Counted from the stretch's first letter, positions 1-9,466 are shown. The stretch is 34,092 nt of DNA from Clostridiales bacterium (GCA_009783415.1 WRHF01000005.1:1-34092), one strand, 5' to 3'. The notes: generated by a model not told the origin, from the sequence alone. Translations and numbers: made by a program.

Positions 1-104
1 AGGATTCAGTATTCAGAAATCAGAATGCAGGTAACTTTTCGCTCCACGAAAAGTATTGAACAAAATTCTTGTTTTTTTTACGAAACGAGTTCGTAAGCTA
101 CTAA

Positions 105-2408
105 TTATGAATTGTGAATTGACTTAACCCCTGCTAATAAGGATTCCGGAGTGACCGGCATACTTGTTACCCGGTAGCCTGTAGCGTCCCTGATAGCATT
201 GAGAATAGCCGGGGCTATAGAATTGTCGGAGGGTTCGCCTACGCCCTTGGCCCCATATGGCCCCAAACCGCCGCCGGATTCCAGAATAACGGTTTCCAGA
301 TCGGGCACATCCAGGGCTGTAGGGATCAAATAGGTGGCAAAACTGTTGGCCCGGGTAATACCCTTCTCCCAGCCCAGGTTCTCGTTAACATAACCCACAT
401 TATAGACTGCGCCGCCTTCTACTTGGCCTTCACAGCTGTTGCGGTTGATTACCCTGCCTGCGTCTATCCCGGCAATCAGTTTGAGGATTTTATATTGACC
501 GGTTTCCTCATCCACCGCCACCTCTACGGCATGGGCGGTAAAAGTCAGATCCGGATGGATCCGCCCTTTGATATTGGTTAAATCAGGTACTTCGGTAAAA
601 GGAGCATTGAACTGGCCTTCGCAAAAAAGAGGCTCTCCGTCATTGGAGGCTTGGGCCACGACCTGAACAAAAGCAAGGCCCCGTTCCGGCTCTTTTGTGA
701 GAAAAATCCGCTCCCCGGCAAAAGTCAGCTCAGCCGCCAGGCAATTTAAAGCAGCGGCAGCTTTCTTGGCCAGAACTTCTTTAACCTGGCCTACAGCCAC
801 CAGGCAGGCATTGCCGGACATATAAAGCTGACGGGTAGCCGTAGTAGTACCGGCCAGAGGAGTCAAATGAGTATCCATGACAAAAGAATGGACTTTATTG
901 ATAGGCAGTCCCAGCTCCTCGGCGGCTATTTGGCATAGCACCGAGCTTTGACCGCCCCCCAGATCGGGCACCCCGGCCCGCACAGTCACACTGCCGTCCA
1001 GCTCGACCCGGATCCCGACCCGGGAGGAATCATGAAGGAAACAAAGCCGGCCATAAGGCATCATCCCGCAGGCCAAGCCCCGGCCGATTTTCCAGCCCTC
1101 CTGAGTATATTCCTGCTTGGGCCCGCTATTTACCAATTTTTCCCAGGTTTTATCCAGCAATTCCTCCAAAACTACCGAGCCTTCGGGAATATAGCCGGTG
1201 GAGATTTCATCGCCCTGGCGCAGGCAATTGATTTTGCGGATCTCATAGGGAGAAATCCCCAGTTTGGCCGCGACCTCATCCATTTGGCTTTCATAAGCGA
1301 TATTGACCTGGCAGGAGCCAAAGCCCCGGTTGGCGCTGGCAAAAGTATTGTTGGTAAAAGCGGAAACGCTGTTCACCTCCAAATTATCTATCCGATAGCA
1401 GCCCGGAGCATAAATAGTGGAGTACATCTGCACCCAGGGGGTCAAATAGGTATAACCGCCTCCGTCCATGACAATTTCCACCTGCTGGGCGATGATTGTG
1501 CCATCTTTGGCAGCCCCGGTTTTATAGCGTAAGATTTCCGGGTGGCGCTTGGCATGACACTCCAGGCTTTCTTCCCGGCTCCAGATCATTTTTACCGGGC
1601 GGCGGGTATGCCAAGCCAACAGGGCTAAAAAGGACTCCACGGTAATATCCTCTTTGCCGCCAAAACCGCCTCCCATGGGTACCCCCATATTGCGCACTTT
1701 ATTATGGGGCAGATCCATGATTTTGGCTACGGTACGGTAATGCTCCAAAACCTGAGTGCCTACCCGCAAGGTAATGACCTCATTCTCATCCACCCAGGCC
1801 ACGCCGCCTTCGGTTTCGATATAAGCATGATCCACCGCCGGGGTCCGGTATTCATTTTCTACGATAACATGGGCTTTGGCAAAAGCAGCTTCCACATCGC
1901 CTTTTTCCACCTTGGTCCGCATGATTTGATTGCTTTTATCCTCACCGGAAACCAGGTAGGCCCCGGGAAGCAAGGCTTCTTCCGGGCAAAAAACCCCCGG
2001 CTCGATTCTATAATCCACCTCGATCAAACGGCAAGCCTCTTCGCATATTTCCTCAGTATCGGCAGCCACCAAAGCTACAGCCTCGCCCTTATAGCGCACC
2101 TTACCGTCAGCCAGCACTTTATAAAGCCCTTCAAAACCGCCGCCCACATCCCGCATCTGACCGAATTTAGAAACATCGGTATTACGGGGCACATCGGCAG
2201 AAGTAAGCACCGCATGGACCCCGGGCAGGGTTTTGGCTTTTTGAGTATTGATATTTTTGATAACAGCGGCAGGATAAGCGCTGCGCAAAACCTTGCCGTA
2301 AATCATCCCCGGCAAGGCAAAATCATCAGAATAAGCTTGCTCGCCCTTGGCTTTAGCCCAAGCATCATGACGGGCAGCCCCCGTACCTATTAATTTGAAA
2401 TCAGACAT
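105..2408 (-). CDS. Xanthine dehydrogenase-family molybdenum-binding (large) subunit, set B
   Basis: ORF 105..2453; likely true start is ATG at 2408 (MSDFKLIG) after RBS-like AAGGGGTG. Motifs GGGFGGKE and AKGVGEPSDNSIAPAILNAI are typical of the molybdopterin-binding subunit. Upstream ORF residues (MSIVNRQLSI) are translated repeat. Confidence 0.93.
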   Translation of the reverse strand: MSDFKLIGTGAARHDAWAKAKGEQAYSDDFALPGMIYGKVLRSAYPAAVIKNINTQKAKTLPGVHAVLTSADVPRNTDVSKFGQMRDVGGGFEGLYKVLADGKVRYKGEAVALVAADTEEICEEACRLIEVDYRIEPGVFCPEEALLPGAYLVSGEDKSNQIMRTKVEKGDVEAAFAKAHVIVENEYRTPAVDHAYIETEGGVAWVDENEVITLRVGTQVLEHYRTVAKIMDLPHNKVRNMGVPMGGGFGGKEDITVESFLALLAWHTRRPVKMIWSREESLECHAKRHPEILRYKTGAAKDGTIIAQQVEIVMDGGGYTYLTPWVQMYSTIYAPGCYRIDNLEVNSVSAFTNNTFASANRGFGSCQVNIAYESQMDEVAAKLGISPYEIRKINCLRQGDEISTGYIPEGSVVLEELLDKTWEKLVNSGPKQEYTQEGWKIGRGLACGMMPYGRLCFLHDSSRVGIRVELDGSVTVRAGVPDLGGGQSSVLCQIAAEELGLPINKVHSFVMDTHLTPLAGTTTATRQLYMSGNACLVAVGQVKEVLAKKAAAALNCLAAELTFAGERIFLTKEPERGLAFVQVVAQASNDGEPLFCEGQFNAPFTEVPDLTNIKGRIHPDLTFTAHAVEVAVDEETGQYKILKLIAGIDAGRVINRNSCEGQVEGGAVYNVGYVNENLGWEKGITRANSFATYLIPTALDVPDLETVILESGGGLGPYGAKGVGEPSDNSIAPAILNAIRDATGYRVTSMPVTPESLLAGVKSIHNS

Positions 2409-2421
2409 AATGCACCCCTTT

Positions 2422-2578
2422 TCAATTGACAATTGACGATTGACAATGGACAATTGTTGTAAAAACAGTCCATGTTTTCTTGATTATATTAAAAGACCTT
2501 TATTTCAATAATCAAAAAATCTTTGATTTTTTTCCATAATTGTCAATTGTCAATTGTCAATTGTCAATTGTCAATTAT
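2422..2578. repeat. Inverted arrays of CAATTGA / TCAATTG short tandem repeats bracketing an AT-rich spacer
   Basis: ttcaattgacaattgacgattgacaat at 2422 and ataattgtcaattgtcaattgtcaattgtcaattgtcaattatgg ending near 2578. Confidence 0.9.
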
Positions 2579-2588
2579 GGTAAGCTCT

Positions 2589-3074
2589 CTATATTCCGCC
2601 AGTTCCCATCTCAAGCGCAACCCCATAAACCGCATCAACTATCTTAACATACCCCGTGCAGCGGCAGAGGTTGCCGGAGATGGCTTCTTTGATTTGAGAG
2701 CGGTCGGCTTTGCCTCCCTGCTCCAGGTAGTGTTTGGCGGCTATTATCATGCCGCAGGTGCAAAAGCCGCATTGGATGGCTCCGCTTTCTACGAAGGCCG
2801 CCTGTAATTTTTTGGTCAGTTCATCCGTGCGTCCTAGGCCCCGGTTGGTCCAGATTTCCCGGCCGTTGCAGGCTGCTGCCAGGGTGATGCAGGATTTTAC
2901 TGCTCTCCCGTCTAAAAGTACGGCGCAACTGCCGCAATCACCTTCTTCGCAGCCGCATTTTACATCCCAATAATTATGCTCCCGCAAAAAGCGGAGCAGG
3001 CTTTTTTCTGCTGTGGTCGGTAAAACGGCTTCCTGCCCGTTGATCCGTAAATTTATCTCAAAAGTGCCGCTCAT
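2589..3074 (-). CDS. Xanthine dehydrogenase-family [2Fe-2S] (small) subunit, set B
   Basis: CGCEEGDCGSCAVLLDG, CGFCTCGM and LCRCTGY cysteine motifs; ATGA overlap with the upstream FAD subunit gene. Confidence 0.93.
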   Translation of the reverse strand: MSGTFEINLRINGQEAVLPTTAEKSLLRFLREHNYWDVKCGCEEGDCGSCAVLLDGRAVKSCITLAAACNGREIWTNRGLGRTDELTKKLQAAFVESGAIQCGFCTCGMIIAAKHYLEQGGKADRSQIKEAISGNLCRCTGYVKIVDAVYGVALEMGTGGI

Positions 3075-3928
3075 TGCCCTACCTCCCTTCCTGCCGAAAG
3101 AATTGCCCGTTTGGCTAAAACCCCAGCCATTTCCCGGCGATACCCGGCGCCGGCCCGCAAATCATCAATGGGGTTGATATCAAGTTGTACTGCTTCTTGC
3201 AGTTGTTTTATGACTTCCGGATCAGCGAATTCAGTTCCCGTAACGGCTTTTTCTCCATTATAGGCCCGCAAGGGAGTCGGCCCTACCGAACCAAAGGCCA
3301 GGTGAAACTCCCGGACAATGCCCTCTTTATCAAGGCTAAGAGCAGCAGCGGCAGTAACTATGGAAATAGCCATGGCCTGACGTAAACCTAATTTGAGAAA
3401 ACTACTGAAAGAATTTGGCATAAATTCCACAGCCAGTACCATTTCTCCGGGGACCAGAGCTGTCTTCCCCACCCCCAGGAAAAATTCCTGCAATGGTAAA
3501 CGCCGCTCCCCAAACCGACTTGCCAAGAGCAATTCCGCATCCAGAGCCAGCAAAGGCGGGGCGGTATCGGCGGCAGGAGAGGCATTGGCCAGGTTACCGC
3601 CTATAGTAGCGCTGTTCCTGGTGAGCGGATCGGCAAAATTACAAGCCGCCTGATAAAGAGCCGGCGCTTTTTCCGCCAGCAAATCAGAGGCAGCCAGTTT
3701 ACTGATAGCGGTAAGAGCACCGATTTGGATCCGCCCGTTTTCCTGCAGGGTAATGCGGTCAAATTCCGTCAGACCCTGAATATTGACCAAGGTACGATCA
3801 TTGATTTTTCCGGCCCGGATATCCACCAGGGCATTAGTTCCCCCTGCCACCAAATAGGCATCCGGCTTAGCCAAAGCCTCCAAAGCAGAAGGCAAATCCG
3901 GGGCATTGATATAGTTAAAATTCTTCAT
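3071..3928 (-). CDS. Xanthine dehydrogenase-family FAD-binding (medium) subunit, set B
   Basis: VAGGTNALVDIRAG and TIGGNLANASPAADTAPPLLAL are typical of CoxM/XdhB-like FAD subunits. Confidence 0.92.
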   Translation of the reverse strand: MKNFNYINAPDLPSALEALAKPDAYLVAGGTNALVDIRAGKINDRTLVNIQGLTEFDRITLQENGRIQIGALTAISKLAASDLLAEKAPALYQAACNFADPLTRNSATIGGNLANASPAADTAPPLLALDAELLLASRFGERRLPLQEFFLGVGKTALVPGEMVLAVEFMPNSFSSFLKLGLRQAMAISIVTAAAALSLDKEGIVREFHLAFGSVGPTPLRAYNGEKAVTGTEFADPEVIKQLQEAVQLDINPIDDLRAGAGYRREMAGVLAKRAILSAGREVGQ

Positions 3929-3957
3929 GAGCAGATACCTTCCTCGCTTAATTCTTC

Positions 3958-3991
3958 CCTTGGCCCCCTTCTTTTTTAAGGGGGGCCAAGG
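3958..3991. other. GC-rich intercistronic hairpin
   Basis: ccttggcccccttcttttttaaggggggccaagg: about 13 bp stem with one bulge, between the set A and set B genes. Confidence 0.8.
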
Positions 3992-3998
3992 TTGTTAT

Positions 3999-4475
3999 TC
4001 AACCCTGTCTTTGTTTTTCCGCTGCTGCTTGCACTGCCTTGACGATTGCTATATATCCTGTACAGCGGCAATGGTTGCCCCGCAAATAATCCTTGATGTA
4101 TTCCTCATCCGGATCGGGGTTCTCGTTTAAGAGGGCGGTGGCTGTCATTACCATGCCTGGGGTGCAAAAACCGCATTGAATGGCGCCCTCGTCGATAAAA
4201 GCCTGCTGCAGCGGGGTAAGCTCCTCGCCTTTGGCCAGACCCTCTATGGTCGTGATTTCCCAACCGTCCGCCGCTACTGCCGGGATCAGGCAGGAAAGAT
4301 AGGAACGGCCCCCGGCCAAAATGGTGCAGGCCCCGCATTCACCGATGCCGCAGCCGTATTTGGAGCCGGTCAAAAAGAGTTTATCCCGCAGGATATTGAG
4401 CAAAATTTCATTGGGAGCAACTTCTAAATGATAAATTTTCCCGTTTACAGTCAGTTTTATTTCCTGCTTAGCCAT
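3999..4475 (-). CDS. Xanthine dehydrogenase-family [2Fe-2S] (small) subunit, set A
   Basis: GCGIGECGACTILAGG, CGFCTPGM and HCRCTGY motifs; abuts the FAD subunit gene. Confidence 0.94.
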   Translation of the reverse strand: MAKQEIKLTVNGKIYHLEVAPNEILLNILRDKLFLTGSKYGCGIGECGACTILAGGRSYLSCLIPAVAADGWEITTIEGLAKGEELTPLQQAFIDEGAIQCGFCTPGMVMTATALLNENPDPDEEYIKDYLRGNHCRCTGYIAIVKAVQAAAEKQRQG

Positions 4476-5359
4476 TACAGCTCACCTCCCGCTCTTTGCC
4501 AAGCCGCGGCCAGGACTTCTTCCACCAGCAGACCGGCAATAGCTGTGCGGTATCCGGCAGTAGTACGGTTATCATCAATCGGTTTTATAGTTTCCGCTGC
4601 CTTTCGTCCGGCTTCCCGGCGCAGATCCGGGCTCATTTCCTGCCCAATGAGGCCGGCGCTCAATTCTCCAAGGAAAAGGGGAACAGCGGCGATAGATCCC
4701 ATAGCTATCCGGCAATGAGTGATAATATTACCCTCCCGGGCCAGAACAGCCGTAGCGCTGATTTTGGCAATATCCGCCTTGACCCGGGTTTTCTTTCTAA
4801 AGGCGCCTCCGCAATTGGCAAGGGGTTGCGGTAAAAATATCTCTGTTAAGATTTCCTGAGGCGTCATCACATTAGTTTGAGGTCCGGTGAAAAAATCCTC
4901 CGCCTTGATGATACGATGATTGGTAATATTTTCCAATTTTAACTGAGCCCCATAGCATATCGCAGGCCCGGCCGTATCGGCAACCGGAGAAGCATTACAA
5001 AGATTCCCGGCCATAGTAGCCATATTTCGGACAGATACAGCAGCCATAGCCCGCAAAGCCTCGGCCAGAGCGGGATAATGCTTTTGCAGATCCGGGTCCT
5101 TTTCCAGTTGAGAAAGAGTAGCCAAGGGACCGATAAAAAGACCGCGCTGGCAATATTTAGGCAGCTTAAGCTCTTCGATCCGCTTGATATCCATCAGATA
5201 TTCCAAAGGAATATCAACGCCGGTTTTCAACTTAACAATCAAATCCGTACCCCCAGCCAAAATCTTAACCCGGGGCTTATCCGCCAAAACGGTCAAAGCC
5301 TCGGCTAGGGTCGTCGGGGCCAGATAATTATAGTTAACCGGGATGATCCGAGTATTCAT
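4475..5359 (-). CDS. Xanthine dehydrogenase-family FAD-binding (medium) subunit, set A
   Basis: LAGGTDLIVKLKTG and TMAGNLCNASPVADTAGP motifs. True start likely ATG 5359 (MNTRIIPVNYN) after AAAGGAGG; upstream ORF residues MSIVNYQLSI are translated repeat. Confidence 0.92.
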   Translation of the reverse strand: MNTRIIPVNYNYLAPTTLAEALTVLADKPRVKILAGGTDLIVKLKTGVDIPLEYLMDIKRIEELKLPKYCQRGLFIGPLATLSQLEKDPDLQKHYPALAEALRAMAAVSVRNMATMAGNLCNASPVADTAGPAICYGAQLKLENITNHRIIKAEDFFTGPQTNVMTPQEILTEIFLPQPLANCGGAFRKKTRVKADIAKISATAVLAREGNIITHCRIAMGSIAAVPLFLGELSAGLIGQEMSPDLRREAGRKAAETIKPIDDNRTTAGYRTAIAGLLVEEVLAAAWQRAGGEL

Positions 5360-5381
5360 ATGTGCCTCCTTTCGATCTGGA

Positions 5382-5510
5382 ATTGACAATTGATAATTGA
5401 CAATTGACAATTATTGAAATTTCGCTCCGCGAAATGTTTTATTAAATAAAAACTTTCGCGAAGCGAAAGCTCCATAATTGTCAATTGTCAATTGTCAATT
5501 GTCAATTGCC
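5382..5510. repeat. Quasi-palindromic repeat element: STR, nested TTTCGC hairpins, inverted STR
   Basis: aattgacaattgataattgacaattgacaatt, then atttcgctccgcgaaat and ctttcgcgaagcgaaag, then aattgtcaattgtcaattgtcaattgtcaattg. Confidence 0.9.
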
Positions 5511-7846
5511 CTAAGGGCTGCAAGCACTACCTCCGGAGTAATAGGTAACTTAGCAAACCGGATCCCTATCGCATTATAAACAGCGTTGGCCAGGGCTGCC
5601 TGGACGCTGGCTAGGGCTGCTTCGCCTATGCCTTTGGCGCCGAAAGGACCGGAGGGTTCATAGGTGTCGGTCCAGTGTACCAGGACATTTTCCGCGGCCG
5701 GCATTTCCGCTGCCGTGGGGGTTTTATAATCCACCAGCAGGCCCTTATTGGTCAGTTCGCCGGTCTTTTGATCTACATCCAGGCTTTCATAAACCGTATA
5801 GCCCAGGCCCCGGTTAAAAGAGCCTATTAGCTGGCCGTCGATTAGAACCGGATTGATCACTGTGCCGCAATCGCCGTAAAGCAGGGCTTTTGGTACCGTT
5901 ATTTCCCCTGTCAGGGTATCCACTTCCACCTCTAAAAAGTGAGTGGTGAAACAGGGGGGGCAATTGCGCTGGCGATAACTGTCCGTATAGGCTATAGTCC
6001 CCCAGCTATTGATCTGGGCGATTTTGGCTACTTCGCCGATAGTTATGCTCTTTTGATGGTAATTTTTGGCAAATATTACCCCTTGGCCCAATTCCTCATC
6101 ACAGATTATTTCCAAAGCCGCAGGATGTTCAAAAAGGATCCTGCCGGCATATTCCAAAAGTTTTTCCTTGACTTTATTAGTCACATACAGCACCGCCGCT
6201 CCGCCGCAATAGACGCCGCGGGTGGCATGAGTGCAGACATCATAGCCGGTGTTGCGGGTGTCGGTGGGAGAAAGGCCGATCATCCTCATTGGCACCTGCA
6301 GGGTTTGGGAAACGATTTTAGCCATGGCATCCCAGGTCCCGCCCCCGTGATCCATCAAAGCACTGATCAGATCCACCGAGCCGTCCTCATTTATTTTTAC
6401 CATACAGCTGGAATAATCGATAACCTCGCCTTCCTTGGGCCCGCCGGTACCGGAAGTATGGAAACCCCGGGCTACTCCGATCCCTTTGCGATAGCGGCCG
6501 CTTTTTTCCGTATGAGGCCGGCGCTCTTTCCAGGCAAATATCTCCCCGCCTTTGGTCAGGGATTCCGGTACTCCGCAGCTTTTGATGATCGAGCGGATGG
6601 TCGGTCCCTGGCCCCAGAATTCATCGCCTACGCCCCGGTGATTTTTGAGGCGGAATTCCACAGAATCCCAGCCCATTTCCTCACAGATGATATCCACCAT
6701 GCTTTCGATGGCAAAATTGATTTGCGGATTGCCATAACCCTGCATGGCGCAGCAAGGCACCTTGTTGGTATAAACCGCCGTGCCCAAAAAACGCAAGGGG
6801 CCATAGCGATACAAAGAGGCAAACCAACCTGCCACACAACCCATATAGGGTAAAGGCTGCACCTGGTGGGCGCCAAAATCCACCAGACATTTGACCTGGG
6901 CGGCAGTAAAACGGCCCTCCCCGGCCACCCCCAGTTTCACTTCAAAAACCGAGGGGTATTTTTGATGGCTGTAAAAATCCTCCTCCCGGGAGGAGATCAG
7001 TTTGACCGGACGGCCCGCTTTCAAGGCCAGGCAGGCGCAAATCGGAGTAACCGTATTGACCTGGATACTGGAGCCAAAAGCTCCGCCCAAAGGCAATTTC
7101 TTGACATTTATTTTGGAAAGAGGCAGACCCAACACCCGGCCCAAGAGCTGACGGTTGGCATGGATGGATTGGGCGGTACACCAAACGGTCAGGCTGCCGT
7201 CAGCCTCCGGAGCGCAAACAGCTCCTTTGGTTTCCAGCTGATCATGATAAACCCGGCCCAGCTCAAATGTATGCTCAAAGATGCGGTCGGCAGCGGCAAA
7301 GCCGGCTTCGACATCCCCTTCTTCAATATTGCGGATAACCCCGATATTATTCTTGACTGCTACCTTTTCCTCGCCCAGCCAAATCTGTTCATAAAGCTGA
7401 GGCGCGCCATCCGCCATTGCTTCCTGAGGAGTAAAAACGGCAGGCAAAACTTTATATTCAACTTTAAGCAGCTGCAGGGCCTGATAAGCCAATTCTTCGC
7501 TGGCAGCAGCCACAGCGGCAATAGGTTCGCCAAAATGGCGGGCTTTAGCAGGCAGCACCGTCCGGTCCCGATAGGTAGCGGCAGGTATGCTGACGCTGCG
7601 TTCATTATAAACTATCGGATTAATATCAGCATAGGTAAGACAAACAGCGCCTAGAGCTTCCGCTTCGGCAGTATCAATGCTGATTATTTCCGCATGGGCA
7701 TGGGGGCTGCGCAAAACCATACCATATAACATGCCCGGCAGCATAATATCGGAAGTATATTGCATTTTCCCCGTAACCTTAGCCGGCCCGTCGATCCTGG
7801 GGGTAGCTTTACCGATTATTTTATAGACCGTTTCTTGCTCAGACAA
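5495..7846 (-). CDS. Xanthine dehydrogenase-family molybdenum-binding (large) subunit, set A
   Basis: MSEQETVYKIIGKATPRIDGPAKVTGKMQYTSDIMLPGMLYG...GPFGAKGIGEAALASVQAAL; TTG start preceded by AAAGGAG. Confidence 0.92.
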   Translation of the reverse strand: MSEQETVYKIIGKATPRIDGPAKVTGKMQYTSDIMLPGMLYGMVLRSPHAHAEIISIDTAEAEALGAVCLTYADINPIVYNERSVSIPAATYRDRTVLPAKARHFGEPIAAVAAASEELAYQALQLLKVEYKVLPAVFTPQEAMADGAPQLYEQIWLGEEKVAVKNNIGVIRNIEEGDVEAGFAAADRIFEHTFELGRVYHDQLETKGAVCAPEADGSLTVWCTAQSIHANRQLLGRVLGLPLSKINVKKLPLGGAFGSSIQVNTVTPICACLALKAGRPVKLISSREEDFYSHQKYPSVFEVKLGVAGEGRFTAAQVKCLVDFGAHQVQPLPYMGCVAGWFASLYRYGPLRFLGTAVYTNKVPCCAMQGYGNPQINFAIESMVDIICEEMGWDSVEFRLKNHRGVGDEFWGQGPTIRSIIKSCGVPESLTKGGEIFAWKERRPHTEKSGRYRKGIGVARGFHTSGTGGPKEGEVIDYSSCMVKINEDGSVDLISALMDHGGGTWDAMAKIVSQTLQVPMRMIGLSPTDTRNTGYDVCTHATRGVYCGGAAVLYVTNKVKEKLLEYAGRILFEHPAALEIICDEELGQGVIFAKNYHQKSITIGEVAKIAQINSWGTIAYTDSYRQRNCPPCFTTHFLEVEVDTLTGEITVPKALLYGDCGTVINPVLIDGQLIGSFNRGLGYTVYESLDVDQKTGELTNKGLLVDYKTPTAAEMPAAENVLVHWTDTYEPSGPFGAKGIGEAALASVQAALANAVYNAIGIRFAKLPITPEVVLAALRAIDN

Positions 7847-7922
7847 AAATCATCAACTCCTTTTAGCAATTCACAATTCATAATTCATAATTATTAAATG
7901 ATTTGTTTCTTTCTTAACATTT

Positions 7923-8220
7923 AGGAACTAAGCTCTCAAATTCGAACAAAAAAAGTCATTATATTTACGTCATCTCTGAATTGACCTGCAAGGATGTAGA
8001 TTTAAAAGGATGCATGAAATAATTAGACGCGGATTTTAAGGATTTTAACGGATTTTCGCTGTTGCCTCTAGGATATGAGGAACTTAGGTGCTGTTGTATG
8101 AGAAAAAACAAAAAACATCTATTTTTTTATAATGAAAAAAATCCGTGTTAATCCGTTTTTAATCCGTGTAATCAGTGTCTAATTTGTTTTTAAATACTTT
8201 TCCAGTTTATCTGGGGTAGG
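7923..8220. repeat. Copy 1 of a ~300 bp noncoding repeat with an internal long imperfect inverted repeat
   Basis: From aggaactaagctctcaaattcgaa to ttttccagtttatctggggtag; closely resembles 15397-15692. Inner arms attagacgcggatttt... and ...aatccgtgtaatcagtgtctaatt. Confidence 0.9.
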
Positions 8221-8228
8221 GATTATAT

Positions 8229-9449
8229 CTATATACTTAATAGCCAGTCGGCTATGTGGATTGATTTTATTCCTTTGTAGTTTCCGGCTGCTAGGTCTTG
8301 GGTGGATAGTACGTATTTGGGGTAATTATCCTGGATTTTCAGCAGGTTTTCATATTCTCTTTCCATCGTTTTTTCATCCCGGATTTCTTGCGCCACTTGA
8401 AAATAAACCCTTTCATCTTGCTTTTCGGCGACAAAATCTATTTCCAAATCGTTATACTTCCCCACATAAACATCATATCCCCGGCGCAGCAATTCGAGAT
8501 AAACAACATTTTCCAGTAATCCCGAAAAAGCATCTTTGTCAAAACCGATAATGGCATGACGCAGCGATGTATCAGCAAGATAGTATTTCTCAAAAGTTTT
8601 CAAGATTTCCTTGCCTTTCAGGTCATATCGTGAGCATTTCTTGAGAATATGGGCGCCGGATAATTTTTCTAAGTAGGAATAGACAGTTTCCACATCTATT
8701 TTCCTCTGCTCGCTCTTGATATATTTCGAGATTGAGCTTGAGGAAAAAATACTGCCGACATTGGCAAAAGCAAATTTCACGATTCGTTCCAATAGATCCA
8801 CCTTGCGAATTTGGTTGCGTTTGACTATATCGTTAAAAATCACCGTATTATAAATATCTTTGACCATTGAATAAATATCCGGCCGTTCCATTTTGCGCAA
8901 ATGAGTGGCAGGAAAGCCGCCAAATTCGAGATAGTTATAAAGCTCATCTTTTGTTCTGCCAAGCTCCATATATCTCTTTTTAAAATCCAAATACTCGGCA
9001 AAGGATAGGGTCCAAACAGGAATTGTAATGATACGGCCTGTTAAATACGTTTCAATTTCCGTCGAAAGCATCCGGGAATTAGAACCGGAAACATAAATAT
9101 CCACATCAAATTCCCGTTTTTGATTAAGGGTATTAACCATTCGCTCCCAGCTTTTTATCTCTTGCACCTCATCCAAAAAGAGATAAGTTCTCCCGGCCGG
9201 CGCTAATTTCGCTTTCACTTCCTCAAAAACAGCAAGCATCTTCCCATCTTCCCATTCGGGTTCGGAAAAATCATAATAGACAATATTTCCCTCAGGGATT
9301 CCGCGTTTTTCCAGCTCATCCATGATCAGATAAATAATAGAAGATTTACCGCAACGCCGTATGCCCGTAAGAACCTTGATTGACGGAATATCAACAAAAC
9401 GCATAATTCTCTGAACATACACAGGCCGCTCAATAATTTCTTTACTCAT
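8229..9449 (-). CDS. DUF4143-type AAA ATPase (AAA_14/DUF4143 architecture)
   Basis: Walker A-like GIRRCGKSSIIY, YLFLDEVQEI Walker B, YLEFGGFPATHLRK, and C-terminal YDVYVGKYNDLEIDFVAEK nuclease-like motif. Preferred ATG at 9449. Confidence 0.88.
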   Translation of the reverse strand: MSKEIIERPVYVQRIMRFVDIPSIKVLTGIRRCGKSSIIYLIMDELEKRGIPEGNIVYYDFSEPEWEDGKMLAVFEEVKAKLAPAGRTYLFLDEVQEIKSWERMVNTLNQKREFDVDIYVSGSNSRMLSTEIETYLTGRIITIPVWTLSFAEYLDFKKRYMELGRTKDELYNYLEFGGFPATHLRKMERPDIYSMVKDIYNTVIFNDIVKRNQIRKVDLLERIVKFAFANVGSIFSSSSISKYIKSEQRKIDVETVYSYLEKLSGAHILKKCSRYDLKGKEILKTFEKYYLADTSLRHAIIGFDKDAFSGLLENVVYLELLRRGYDVYVGKYNDLEIDFVAEKQDERVYFQVAQEIRDEKTMEREYENLLKIQDNYPKYVLSTQDLAAGNYKGIKSIHIADWLLSI

Positions 9450-9466
9450 AACTATCACCCATAGAT

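Noticed and set aside
78-96. TTACGAA-TTCGTAA hairpin as terminator of the hydroxylase cluster
   Set aside because: The T-run lies on the wrong side for minus-strand termination; better explained as part of the repeat/hairpin family.
2422-5510. Short tandem repeats considered as a CRISPR array
   Set aside because: Units are about 7 nt and contiguous with no unique spacers, and no cas genes are present.
948-7654. Long plus-strand ORFs (948..1532, 1704..2393, 5939..6853, 6866..7654) opposite the hydroxylase genes
   Set aside because: Antisense to strongly supported enzyme genes; translations are low-complexity frame shadows without recognisable domains.
7847-8228. Possible purine or Moco riboswitch upstream of the hydroxylase cluster
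   Set aside because: I could not find the conserved core of either; the region is instead occupied by the ~300 bp repeat and an STR.
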